Positions 1 through 12,047 of a DNA stretch of 64,000 nucleotides are shown one piece after another. The notes under the pieces were generated by a model. The model worked only from the letters and a program-made list of their open reading frames with translations, was not told the DNA's origin and ran no database searches. This DNA is from Stercorarius parasiticus (taxonomy: Eukaryota; Chordata; Aves; Charadriiformes; Stercorariidae). The translations under genes and the position numbers were made by a program. The first letter of the stretch is position 1; each line of letters begins with the position of its first letter. The DNA is taken from the NCBI GenBank assembly GCA_013396915.1, contig VWZL01004993.1, forward strand, positions 656 to 64,655, written 5' to 3'.

Positions 1-720
1 CCCCCCCGTCCTCCCCCCGTCCTCTCATCGTGGGTGCCAGCGGGAAAGCGCCCCGACAAATTCGGTTGAGGGGAAGGAGAGAACGCGGTTTGTACGTCCC
101 CAGCCGCCGCCATAAGCAGGGTGAGAACCAAAAGCATCTACTGGAGGGGCCTCGGGGGATGCGGGGGGCGAAGAAGAAGCAGCAGCATCGTCTCTCCGTT
201 GCCACCACCAAGGCACCCCCGGAGGCGCCCGGCCCCGCTCCCGGCAGCGCCCCCGGAGCGCGGGGAGTGGGGGCTCAGCCCGCGAGTGGGCTCGGCTCCA
301 GCGAGGCTTTTTCCCCGCTCTTCGCCCCCGCCACGCTCCTTCCATCCCGACCACGCTCCGTCCGCTTGTGCCCCCTCTGTGCGACGGCGGGGGGACGGCG
401 ACGGTGCGGTGTCGCGACAGAGCCGCGTGAAGCGCTCACGGCGGGCACATGGGTCAGCACCCGGCTGGCAGTTCCCGCACAGATGAATATACCCCCACCA
501 CGAACTCTCTTTGCCCCTGGGCCGGTCCGTGGGTACCGCCGCGACAAGGCGGCTGTCGCCCGAACCCGCTGGGCTGCAGCTCTGGATCTGCGGCGCAGAT
601 GCCAATGGCAAAGGAAGGTGCAAGGCAGAGCGGGCGGCTGTTCCACAGAAACTGCGTGGGGAAAGGCTCTACGCCACGGCCACGGGTGTCGGCACAGGCT
701 CTAGGGGGGGGTTCCTAGGG
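1..720. promoter_or_regulatory. CpG island, probable promoter / first-exon region
   Basis: The sequence is strongly GC-rich and keeps a high density of CG dinucleotides (six in the first 60 bases). This contrasts sharply with the AT-rich, CpG-poor DNA after about 2.2 kb. Vertebrate CpG islands of this kind usually mark promoters. Several long overlapping open frames occur on both strands, but this is expected where GC content makes stop codons rare, and none resembles a protein I know. Two plausible plus-strand splice donors follow CAGG at 120/121 and CTAGG at 719/720. They would suit a non-coding first exon of a plus-strand gene with a very long first intron. A minus-strand gene extending left of the window is equally possible. 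The gene is not identifiable from this sequence. Confidence 0.7.
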
Positions 721-1194
721 TGAGTGGTCACTATTTGCCCTGCAGTTCTCCGAGGACAGCACAACCACCGACTCGCAGGTCCCCACAGAGTCGCGTACAG
801 GTGAACTGGTCTTACAAAGAAGCACTTGCGCAACTTCCAGCAGAGAAGATGCCTCCACTCATGGACTGCTGTCTTCCAAAAATATTGCCGTTTGCAAACC
901 CATGACTTCATCTGCGCATGTTTCTGATTACGTTTAGTCCTCCAAAGAGTGAAAACGGTAATAGAATTTATTGGTCATAAATTATTGTACACGAATCTTT
1001 CTTAGGCTGAAATCTATAAATGGCTCAATACTGGCTCAAGTATATTTTTCTACTTGAAAATGAAATACTATATTCGAAGGTCTCGTTTNCAGCGATGCTT
1101 GGAGTGAAAGGAGATCTATCTGCCTTTTCCTCCTCATCTGCTGTCGAGAGGCTTTGCACAAAGTGATGGAAACTCTTATCAGTTCCGCTTGGAG

Positions 1195-1395
1195 CAAGGT
1201 TGGACTCGGGTTCGGAACGACCGGAGGGTCCCAGGTCTCACCCCGGTTTGAGGCAGCCGCGGCGGGGGATGGGGGGAGATGAGGCTGTTCTCCCCGCGGG
1301 AAGATCCGCAGCCGCGGTGCGGCGCGGAGCCGCTGCCTGCACAGTGCGCACATACACAGAGAGTCTCTCGGAGAGTCTTCAAATCCCCAAACACA
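1195..1395. promoter_or_regulatory. CpG-rich patch, shore of the island
   Basis: This is a second short GC- and CpG-rich stretch with several CCGCGG/GCGG-type clusters. It is separated from the main island by AT-rich DNA that includes a single unresolved base at 1089. It may be part of a multi-part promoter region. No coding sequence is recognised. Confidence 0.45.
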
Positions 1396-1849
1396 AGAAG
1401 TGAAGGCTTTATCGGAGTTTAGTTACTTATCTGGATTTTTGTTAAACCACTACTGTGATCTCCGAGTAGTTGTGCGAGTGTGTTAATTGTTCTGATAATG
1501 TGTTGTTATCGATACAATAACAATACAGTCGTGTATAATGTGATTTACTTGCCTTTGACCTGTCAATTCCTGATGCATGGAAATTCAAGGGCGCAATCGT
1601 TCCTTCTGCTGTCGGGGGTGTGTGGGGGAAACCACCCGAGCAGATGCATTATCACACGAAGGCTAAACAAGAATTTCTAGAATGCGGTGCTGTATTCCAC
1701 CAAGCGAGATCAAAGCGCTCTAAAAAATATTGAAGGAGGGGGTTTAGACTATCTGCTCGATACCCATATGTTAATTCTGCCAGGTTGCTTACATCTGCTG
1801 TAAGCAATTAGGTCCCGCTCCAAACACTGTCCGGTTTCTCGTATTCTGA

Positions 1850-2110
1850 CCGAACAGCACTTCCCCTCCGGCGCCCGGAGCTTTAGGATGCTGCTGCTAT
1901 TTTTAAAGCCGAGCTTAAAGCGAGTTTCGAGGAAGGCAGCGCCTTTCCACCTCGTTTTTATTTGAGCCTAATAATCAGGTGGCGAGGCAAAGAGATAAAA
2001 AAAGTAGGCNGCTTCTGCCGCTCTGGACGCCGACTCGGGAAGCCGACGTTTTTCTTCGCCTCCGGGTACCAGCCACCGGCTCCACACGGCTTTCAGCTGC
2101 CCAAAGTTGC
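1850..2110. promoter_or_regulatory. CpG-rich patch, outer shore of the island
   Basis: This is a third moderately CpG-rich patch, with CG dinucleotides clustered around 1866-1930 and 2015-2115. A single N sits at 2010. After it the composition falls to the AT-rich background for tens of kilobases, so this is roughly where the promoter-associated domain ends. Confidence 0.35.
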
Positions 2111-2149
2111 CGGGCACGCTGGTGTCTTAAGCACACTTAACTCTAGTTA

Positions 2150-5100
2150 GCAGTAGTTAAACTTTTCTGCTTGGATGGAGTTTGGCAGGTTTGGGAGTGC
2201 TCCTAAGCCTTTTCCCTCTTGGGAAGCGGAGTACACCTGCAGCGAGAGGAGTTTTACCCCGTGAGCTCTTTATCGCGCATAAAACGCTAAATTAATTCAC
2301 TTGCTTTTACAGAGTGCTTCCAAAATGCTCGGTATTATTATTTTTCAATAACATTCACTTATTATTAGAGCAGCTGGTAGCCCAAGCTCTAGTGAAGTGC
2401 CTGGCAAAGGATTCTATCGTAAAACACTGGTTTCTAAGTTTATAGTTTCTAATTTGGCTGTGAAAGTGTGATTCTGGACGGAACTTGGCACTCATATGCT
2501 CAGCTGGAGAGTAAACTTTTTATAATAAAAGCATTGGTTTATTGGGTTTGCTATTTTAAGTTAAAAGAGAATTAACAAAGTTTTTACTAGTTTGGGAAGC
2601 GTTAGAGAAGTCCTGCACTTTTTTGAAAATTAAATGTTATTATTTCGGTAAGGGTAGAATATGTTCTGGTTTTTTTGTGATTTAATGTGCTATTATTTCA
2701 AAAGCAAACCCCGATCTTTGTCTCTGCGCTTTAGGACACGGGGGTTGCTCTTGCAGGAGCACCAGACCTGGATCTCACACAAGCGTTAGTGGCAGTTCTG
2801 AGCAGAGGGTGGTGATGGGGTCCTTACTGCTTTTAGCTGTAAAGAAAAGTTTAAAATGCAGCCTGTTCTGATTTGCTAAGAGACTAGATAGAATTTAGCT
2901 GATCTGCAGGCACTCCACTTGTAATTCAAGCTATTTTCATGTACTTTAATGACTCAATTTTTTGCTGCTTTTTAATCCTGTTAGCCTTGCAGTGGTTATG
3001 CAGCCTGGGATGAGTGATCAGAACAGCAGACAAGGATGTCTTAGAACACAAAAAAAAAAGGGAGAGTTGGGTGGTTACACGCTAGTCCCTGACTGCTAGA
3101 TGACTAGTCCCTGTCTGGGGATGTGAAGGTGAGAATTAGTCTCGCTGCAGAGTTCCTGGGCGGGCTTGGATGTTCCAGAAAGGGCAGCTAAATACCTCTC
3201 GAGCACATGGAGCTGCTACCTAAAGATCATCAGGTAATGCAGATGTGATAAACTTCCCCTCCCTTGCGTGATGAAATCAGAGCTGATATGGATGGAGGCT
3301 GCTGGCTGTCTGGGTTCCAAGTTTTTCTGTTTGAGCAATCGCCTATAGCTTTTCTTCAAAGGAGCTGAGCAGTGCTCGTCGTTCCCTTTTTCAAAGAAAT
3401 GGACGTCAACGTTGTGGTGTCACTGCCTTGTACGGACTGTATAATGTGGTTTCCTAGTTCACGGTTAGGAACTTACTTTTGGGGGTTTTCTACTACAGGC
3501 TTCTTTATATTCACAAGCTTCTTAAAATGTCTCCAGTCCCTGGGCACAGGTCAGAAACCCTCAACTGATGTCCCCGCATCCTAGCCTGCTCTCGCTTGCC
3601 TACCTTCTGCCCCATTCCTTCACCTTTTCCGTTGTCCAGCAGACACACAAAGAGTGAGGACCAAGTGCCTTCTAATCTGGTGGGTAGGAGACTGTTCTGC
3701 AAAGGGACTCTCACTATGGGGAGGTACATTAGGTTGGACGTTCTTGGAGTAGATCATGAAGCTTTTTAATCTGGAGATGTTTTCAGAGGGAGAGAGATCT
3801 CTGAAGATTTTTACATTTAAATTTAATTGAAATTTTACACTGACTACGATCATCTTGTTTCCCTTCGTAGGGCTGTCCAGCAGGCATAGAGGATTTTTTC
3901 CTAGAATAAATACATTTTGATGACTAGTCTAGTTTTGTTCAAGGATGATTCATAACCATAAACCACACCAGGTTGTTTTGCTAGTCCTGGGTGCTAGACA
4001 GGTCCCAAAAAATCCATGCAACTTTGAAGACAAGGTCTTCGATTTCAGTGGATAAGATTGTGGTTTGGAAACCTTTGGCAGGCACTTCAGGATTTGTAAG
4101 TGCACACAAGGAGGCTAACAAGAAGATCAAAGTTAAACATTTGGGCCATTCACCTCTGAAGAAAAGCTAAGCATAAGTCTTTGCTGTTTGCCTTCTGATT
4201 ATAATGACTTTTTAATTGACTACAAACAAACAGGGAATGGAGGCCCACAATGGAAAGAATTTATGGACATAAATTCATGGCCTTTATTTCTTTATGGACA
4301 GTGTCTTGTTTATCTGTTTGCAAGAATGACCAGTTTCTGGGTTCTGTTTGGTTAGGAGGAATCAAATTGTCTGTTCTTTAATACCAAGTCACTCAGGAAA
4401 GTTCAAAGCTAATGGTCACGAGCCAGTTCTAGTGATCAGACAAGTTAAACACAGAGAGTGCCTACACCTACTCCCCACACCTACATTAATACTCACACCT
4501 GCATTTTAGCTGAGTGCCACAGCTTTCCAGGCAAATCTCTTCACTGCGCTCACCCACCGTGCTTTGGTTTCCATTGAGGAGCCATTTCAGACGAGACTAA
4601 ACTGGAAGATGCTCTTCAACTGCTCATGGGAGTGTGGTCTGAGTCTAGCTTAACTTGGATCAACTAGACCGCAATAGTGTAACATGGGAGATATTTAGTC
4701 TTCTTGATTCAGACAGCTGACAATTCCACTTTTTGCACCCACTTATTTTAGGTGGTTCAGGATGAGTTTTGCTGCCTGAGGGTAGAAAAGGCAATTCTGC
4801 CTCTGCAGGAGTCCCCCACTTTGTGGGTGGTCTATGAGTATAGTCATATAAAAAACCAAGGACTGGGGAGTTCATGATTGTTTGGCCCCCATCCTTACCA
4901 CAGCTTTTGGGATTCTGCTAGGCTTTGCATTATCTTCACAATAGACTTTTCCTTTTCCACAGTAGGATATATAACAGCTTCCCTTGGCATGGACATTGGA
5001 CAGAAATTATCATAATTTTCTGAAGTCGGTTGAATAGTTACCTCTTACTGTGATAAACATTGGGTAGGTTTTTTTTTTCACTTACGTGTATAGTTTCAAT

Positions 5101-5322
5101 AATAATAATTGTTGAACAATTTTTTTTCATATCTCAAATTATGTTTTTTCTCTTTTTTAAAGAGTAATCTATTATTTTTAATAACTCGTCCTTGTGAATG
5201 TTTGACAGCTGTGTACAATCACCTCATAATAAGCAAACAGATTAATAATAATAATTAGAGCTATGAAACACTGAGCTCTTTTACTTCTTCAGCATCATAA
5301 AGGCTTCTGACGGAGCATTTTG
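2150..5322. other. Unique non-coding DNA, no gene seen
   Basis: AT-rich single-copy sequence with frequent stops in all frames. I see no recognisable repeat family. A perfect 8-bp inverted repeat with a 4-base loop lies at 4257-4276. Short A and T homopolymers are scattered through it. Confidence 0.5.
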
Positions 5323-5705
5323 TCCAGCACTGGACTTCAAGAAAGTTGTGTAGTCATTGGACAGAATGCAGCAAGACTGATCAGAGGTCTGAAAAATGTG
5401 ATTTACCAAAAAAGATTGAAAGCAGTGTTGTTACTTAATCTGGAGAGGAGAAGATTTAGGAGACAAAATAGTCTTTAAGGGTATAAAAGGTAAATGCAAA
5501 GACGAGGGGATTAAATCGTGTTTGTGGGGATAGACAAGAGGTAATGAGCTTAAGATGTGAATTCAAGTTAAATGCCGGAAAACACAAGCTGCAAAGAGTG
5601 AGGATACATATGCAGAGCCTCCCCTTGCCTGGGGAGGCCGTGGGAACACCGAGGGATGTTAAGAACAGGTGAGGCTCATTTGGCAAGAGTGACAAAGCCC
5701 TAGGA
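5323..5705 (+). mobile_element. Very old CR1 LINE 3' fragment
   Basis: Although badly decayed, the order of CR1 3' landmarks is kept. First comes a segment like the aligned coding region (ATGATCAGAGG-like, at about 5378-5392). Next is a segment equivalent to the CTGGAGAAGAGAAGG landmark (5440-5456). It ends with a GGGAACACC...AAGAACAGGT segment typical of older CR1 subfamilies. Stops break every frame. It is much more diverged than the copies at 30.6 and 43.4 kb, so it inserted far earlier. The right boundary is approximate. Confidence 0.7.
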
Positions 5706-6829
5706 CAGGAGTTTTCTTCTGCCTGGCTTTGTATGGATCTGCGACTTGGGAAGACGCAACTTGAACTCGGTTCTTCACGCGATCTTTTTTGCTCTTCAGA
5801 GCCTGGATGTTGCGTTGGTTCACAGCCCATGTCTTCACTGGTCCTCTCCTACCCAGGCATGTGACCCGCACCACCGCCCCCCCGCTGCCCCCTTGCCAAA
5901 ATGCTCATATATGAGCATGTCTTCCATCGATATACTGAAGAAATTGTTTTCTTCTTTTTTTTTTTTTATCTGGTTTGGTTGGCAATCTTCCTTCTTAGCA
6001 CAATTTTACCGCTGTCTGTGAGAGGTCCTGTTCCTGACATGCCTCTGGGTTTTGGGTTTTTTTCCACTTTATCGCCTTTCTATTTTGTTTCAAATTTCTG
6101 CTGAAAACACAGAGAAACACATTGTGTGAAAACACAGTGAAAACACATTTCTACCTGAATTTCTCCTCCAACTGCGTTCCCTAGGTCCAGAATTCTAATA
6201 TTTAATTCTAGAAATTTTTGTCTTATAATTTGTATTAACCTTTTGATGAACTCTATTTGAAATCCATTATGCTACACAGCATGAAAAATGGGAGGGCCAT
6301 CATTGTTCAATAGTATTGGAAAAAAAATTGTCAAAGGTGTACCAAGTCAATGACAAATTTGGCCCTTGGCGTATAAAATTTGGTTAAGGTATCTTTGCCT
6401 GTAGTATGCAAGGACATTTGTAACCTTTTACAGATATTGTATTTTCTTCCATAATATTCTCCCATGTGAGGATGCTTATTATCAGTGATGTAAAAGATAA
6501 AGGCAATTTTCATTAGTGTTTCATATTGCAAATCTGACTTTTATTACTGATTCTATAGAAAGAATAAGAGAGCAGAACATACATTAAGCAATAGATCTAT
6601 AAAAGAGAAAGGAGTTTTGTAGCGTTCTTGGAGGCAGCTTTTCAGTTCAGTGGTAAAAATAAGATCAAAATTTCCAAAAGGAGTTCTGTTTTGTTTTCAA
6701 TCTCATTGCCTTTTTCTTACATTTTATCAGATGTTGTTTATAGAGTCATGCCAAAAATACTCATTTACCCAGAAAGTAAATAATTCAGACTTGGATATTC
6801 TAAAAGACCTAAAAAGAATTCAGCACAGA
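5706..6829. other. Unique non-coding DNA with a short tandem duplication
   Basis: AT-rich sequence without a recognisable gene. A T-run lies at about 5953-5967, and a degenerate 25-bp tandem pair begins with TGAAAACACAG at 6102 and again at 6127. The small open frames here have no familiar motif. Confidence 0.45.
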
Positions 6830-6839
6830 TCTTTTAAAG

Positions 6840-6922
6840 TACAAGGGTGCCTAATTCCCATTGATTTTAATTCCCTCAAGGAGATTCAATGGGATTTTAT
6901 GCCCTAAATTCCTTGAAAATAT
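6840..6922 (+). repeat. Ancient amniote interspersed repeat fragment
   Basis: The segment has a GTGCCTAATTCCCATTGA core, then CAATGGGA and a GCCCTAAATTCCTTGA-like end. This phrasing (GCCTAAATTCCATTGA...AATGGGA...GCCTAAATACCTTTGA) is characteristic of an old repeat widespread in bird, turtle and crocodile genomes. I recall it as CR1-like or deep interspersed-repeat sequence, but the exact family name is uncertain. Confidence 0.45.
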
Positions 6923-9900
6923 CTGTATACTCTGAATGGAATCGTCCCAAAGCACATTTATGCTTTATGATAGAAACAGATTGTTGCATTGTTTCTTGTT
7001 CACCCCCTCCAGTTTTTTAATGCTTCAACTCTTTTCCAAGTAGGATGGTTAAACAATGGTTATAACAAAGACTATATAAAGTTCAATTTTCTTGGATTTA
7101 TTTGGGTCTTCACTCCATTTTGCAAACGGAGCCCAGTCCTTCTGGGCTAGGAGTTACCTGAACAAGTTCCCACGAGGTAAGTTTCCACGTGCCCGTGTAG
7201 CTCCTCAACCATAAGTTCCTATGTGCATGGTGAACTCGGGATAAAGGAAGGAAAATAACTGGAAATAACCATTCAGAGGAAAAAAGTACAAACCACCTCA
7301 CATGCACTCTAAAAATATGGGATGATCGGCAGCTACAATGGTGTAGATGACATACATGATGACTTTATGGGCTAGCTTACCTCACAGGGACTGGCTCTTG
7401 TGCATGCAGCCTTTGTGTAACAGAAAGCAGCTGGACATGATGCTGAAATGAACACTTGTGGATGGCCTAGCCATGGTCTTTTGCTGAATTGTCAGGAGTG
7501 CCAAACCTTTTTTTTTGCAACACACAGAAAGGCATGAAACAAATCTTAGCCACAAGAAACACTGCCTCTGCTTTTCACCCCAAAGACTTCATTTTAAAGC
7601 ATGTCTTAAGTGCCCTTCTTTTTAAAAAGTAGTTGTAACAAAGTTGTTAAATGCCAGAAAAAAATGAAATCCGTGAATAATCTTCTCTATTGCTGTAATC
7701 CTATAAAAATGCTGCAAGTATACCTATTAGATGTGCTAATACTGCTGTACAACAAAGCAATAGCAATACCCGTGTTTGACCAATGAAACACCATGGACTT
7801 TCACTTGCTTCGTTTGACACAGCGACCCTGTTAAAAACAGCAATAAAGCTGTTATCTGTCAGTGAAGCCATACTTTAAAACACAGTTCATGGAAACACAA
7901 ACACAAGGTATGACCCCAGCCTACTAAAATGCATGGATATGTTCCCGTTGCCTCATGGAAAATGGGGAACTGATGTCCTTTTCTTCTCCTGGTCATTACA
8001 TGGATGGGTAAAGTCCACACCAGCATTAATGTTGGGATTTTCTGGAATAGGATTATTATCAGGTTGGGTTTTTTTACCCAGGTTTTATGTGTGCGATAGG
8101 TAGATGGAAAATAAAAAATAGGTTACTTGTTTGCTGTAAAAAACCCAGCGATCTTGGACATAACAAATACAGAAAGCATGCTTTATTCTCTTAAGACCTC
8201 ACTAAAAGCCCGCTGAAATACATGGGCTCTCCCAAGCTGCCTCCCGGGTTCATTGGAGGCAGGCGGTAAATTAAATTGGCCAAACCAACTCTTTTGTGAC
8301 TTCACTGTTGAGCTCAGGTCTTCCTAGGTAAAAGGCCAGTTCGTGAAACCACTTTGTTGCCAGTCACTTACCCTCTGCTTATCTCTCCCCTTGTTTAATG
8401 GCATGACTGGTTATCTTAAAGGTAAGGAGTCTGCTGAACTTTCAGTTCCTGGCATTACTGGAAAAACTGAAAGCAAATAACGCTTTTCCTTCAGAGGAAT
8501 GGATCCCTTTCTCTTTGCCTGCCACATGTGTTAGTGCCATCCCTTCAATGCTTATGGATGTTTTGATTTTTGTAGAGGCAAAGAAGAGTTTAACAGGAGA
8601 GTTTTACCTCAAAGTGTAGAGGCAATTAGTTTATTTTGGCTCACAGCACAGAGAGTTTAAGACAAAACAATAAATTAAAACCGTCAGGATTCCTTCAGGC
8701 ACTCTGACGTTTTTCTTCTTCTTTTTTTTTTTTCCTTTTTCTTTTTGTGTTTAACAGGAGGTGGCGGTTGTAACATTTGCAAAATAATAAGTACAATAAG
8801 TTGACATTGTGATATGATTACTTATGTAAGTGCTTAGACATACAAATACCTAAACACTAATGTCATTATTGAGAGTCATGGCAGTTATTCCAGCCAAGTT
8901 AATAAAAGATCATTACTATAACTATCTACACAGGACTGAACATGATGGGGAATCCGGGATATGGGAAGTCTAACAATACAAAACGCACTGAAACTTTATT
9001 CTGTGTGCATTTGCGTGCATGTGATTATTCTAACAAGAAATCAGAAATAATTCTGTGGGTACTTGATCCGTAGGGGTATTTACAGATAAAATTATACAAG
9101 AAAATTTTGCTTTTCTTCTCTCTGTATTTCCCCCCCCTCCCCACCCCCCATTTTCTCTGTTGAGGAAGCTAAGCACAGTTAATTTAAGCAAGATTTCTCT
9201 GTAGTTTGCATGCTCCTGGATCTTAACATAGAGATGTAAATAGCTGGGTGTGAACTCGCCAGGTATTATGTTCAGCTGACACAAACAACCCAACCAGATA
9301 GTTCTGTGTAGATAACAAACTCATTTCTGCATTGGGAATCAGGGCTCAGGTGATTGTTTTTCTTTAATGATTATTTATTTAAATTGGTCTAATTCAAATA
9401 CAGAGCTGGTCCCAGGCTGCGGCTGGTTGGACAAACTTCACAGGTTGGACAAAACATTGGGGCAGGAATTGGTCCTCTTTCCCCGTCTCACCTTGCACCC
9501 CTCAGCCAGGACTTTTCCGTGGCGCTCCTTTATCGTTCCTTCTTTTCATCCAGAAAAAGCCTGCAAAAACAAGCCTCGCCGAGTTATGCAAGGACCAACA
9601 AATCTCAGCGCTGGCAGGTAGGAGGGGAGGTAAATAACAAAGTGAATTTCAAAGCGATATCAGTGGGGGTGCCTCACTGAATGGGCCTGCCTCCAACCTA
9701 CCCATAGAATTTTTAGACAGTATCTTCTCCGGGCTCTTCGGTACAAAGAGAGCAGCTGTCCCTGAGTTAACCAGGAGCAATCACATCCAATGTACGCACT
9801 AAAATGAGTATTTCCTACTGAATCCTAGAACTGAGTCCAGTACTGGTCTGATCGTACAAGCACTCCACACGAGCTCCTCGTTGAACTGGACAACCACCCT

Positions 9901-11897
9901 CTGGACCAGTGAGGTTTCAGGTGGAACGTAAGGACAGCACATAGGAGACACACTGCAATGCCATGCAATGTCACTGCAAGTGTTTCTAACCTCAGTGTCT
10001 AGATATAGGAGCACCGAGACTGAAACTGGAAGCCCATTTTTTTCAAAAAAACATCACTGACAGAGAAGGATCTAATATATCTCTGAAGGATGCCCATACT
10101 ATAGCTTGAGGAGCCACACGCATTCCCAGAGCCTTCCTTCCAGGACTTCTCCTGCTCTGCACCAGCACTGAAAGCTGCGGTCAGATCAGTGGGCTGATCC
10201 AGCTAAAAACCAACCCTCTCAAAAAGTAAGAAAACAGTAGTTTTCACCAACCACACAAACACCCATTTGCTAATGCTGATGAACAAGAGGCAGTGGAAAC
10301 ATGAAGGCAAACAGAAAGATGGGACCTTCTGGTTTAGGAGCAGCGCAGTTTGAGATCAGCGTAACCCACTTGTGGAACCTCATTCTATGTACCAGTTACT
10401 GAAATTCAAACAAGACACCACATTTACCCTCTTAGAGAGGGCAATGCTGGACCGGAGTCAAAGTTATCATGAAGTTAAGTTCTCCTTTGAGATAGAAACA
10501 CCACCACCAGCTCGCAAAGCTGCTTGCCAGCCTCAGAAGTCCTGCTGATCATGATTTCACAGCTGCCGTGGTGGGAGGAATTAAGCCTTTTCTTTTTTTT
10601 GCTCGGCAGCCAACACATAGTATTTCAAAATCAGATGGATTTGGCATAGGTCTGTCTTCACTGGCAGTTTGTTTGTATACTATGTTTACTTATGAAAACG
10701 AAGTATTGGAGAAAGGTGTTTGAAGCTGGTTTATCAGTAATTATCAATGTGTAAGGCCATTACAGAGCAGCCTGTAACAGGCTTCCTCAGTAAATGGGAT
10801 CTGGCCTGGAGCATCAACAAGGGATGAATGGAGCCTGAAGCTTGCCTTTTACCTCTGGAAATGAAGAAGGAAAACCCATGTATGACTTCTATGTCCATCC
10901 CAGCCCTAACCAGAGCTCCCCTCACCCAGCAGTCTGGTAGGAAAGTTTCCACTGCAGTAGCACGGCTAACCAGCAGGGGCAGTGGTGGCACAGGTATAAG
11001 ATCCAAAGAGGCTCCTCTCCATCGCTCCTTGCGCTCTCCCTCTGCTAGCTCACAAGACAGTTGGTTTTGAGACTAGATATGCAGGAACAGATGGGAGCAA
11101 GGCGGGTGAAGCTCTCCTGAAGTCATTCCCCACCTTCCTCACAAACAGATCTCCAAAGCTCCAGGTTCCTGGTTGCATTGTAGTCACACCCAAACTCGTG
11201 ATACTCAGCTTCCCACACCTCTCGCCCCACGAGCTCCTCGGGCTCCTCAAAGTCCATGAGCACTTCTGAGTTTCTGGCTCCTCCTGACTCTCCTAGACAT
11301 ATTTCCAGAATTAAATAAGTCCAGCAGAGAGGAACACACTTATCCACAGCATTGAAACCTGTTGCAGGAAAGTTGGTATAGCTTCATATATCTTAATGAT
11401 TGAGGGTTTCATTAATAGCCTACATGTCCGAAGATTGGACCAGTTCCCCACTGAGCTGGCAAATTTCTGTGGAGAAATCCCTGGCACCGCATTTGTTTAT
11501 CTTAGTTGACAATTTGTCTCATTGTCTCTAGCATTGATGAAACCACAAACAGTGCTCCAAGATCATTTGCATCGATAAAAATGACAACAAATTTAAGAAG
11601 CACAGATATGTTAGCTGCATAACAATCTTTATCAGTGGCACCCAAAACCGAACTGGAAGCATTAGCTTTCAAGGACAGACTATTAAAATAGGTTCTCCAC
11701 CTCAACAAGATAAACCTGTCCATAATACATATTTGTGTCCATGAAGAAATCACTTTGATCTTGAATCTTGAATGCAACCTTTCAACAAATTAGGGAAAAA
11801 GAAAAAAAAATTGCTAAGTGTTCACCTAGAACATTAGGATAGTGTAAGCAAAGATACGCAGTTGAGGTTTCTAAAACTTGCACACTGGTGCTCCTAT
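6923..11897. other. Unique non-coding DNA, no gene recognised
   Basis: Mostly AT-rich sequence with scattered poly-pyrimidine tracts, for example at 8712-8746 and 9127-9150. No repeat family is clearly identifiable. Several protein-like but stop-bounded stretches occur on the minus strand between about 9.8 and 11.8 kb and are discussed as a finding. A CTCF-like core (ACCAGCAGGGGCA) lies near 10969-10981, but one base is missing from the consensus spacing. Confidence 0.4.
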
Positions 11898-12047
11898 TTA
11901 GAAGTGGAATGGCTTGATTTCACTGCTGCTTAATCCTTCGACTTTAATGTCAAACTCTACAGCAGTTTCTTCTAGAAACTGAATGAAGGTGTCCACATGA
12001 GGGTCTAATGCACTGTAATTTATGTGCATTAATCTTACAGCCTCGGA
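11898..12047 (-). pseudogene. Possible decayed coding fragment
   Basis: On the minus strand there is an open stretch of 49 sense codons, closed by TGA upstream (12048-12050) and TAA at 11898-11900. Its amino-acid composition looks protein-like and includes FIQFLEETAVEFDIKVEGL. The FLEETA-type phrase faintly recalls the N-terminal region of M20-family aminoacylases, but this is from memory and not an alignment. There is no start codon context, no convincing splice acceptor and no adjoining homologous segment. If real, it is a pseudogene relic or isolated exon. Chance is a serious alternative for so short a frame. Confidence 0.15.

Noticed and set aside
30..704. 224-codon open frame in the CpG island
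   Set aside because: GC-rich DNA has few stops, several other frames on both strands are also open, and the translation is Arg/Pro/Ala-rich without any known motif.
8240..8400. Possible reverse MIR fragment (GTAAGTGACTGG on the minus strand)
   Set aside because: Only a few short matches in the right order. Too weak to call.
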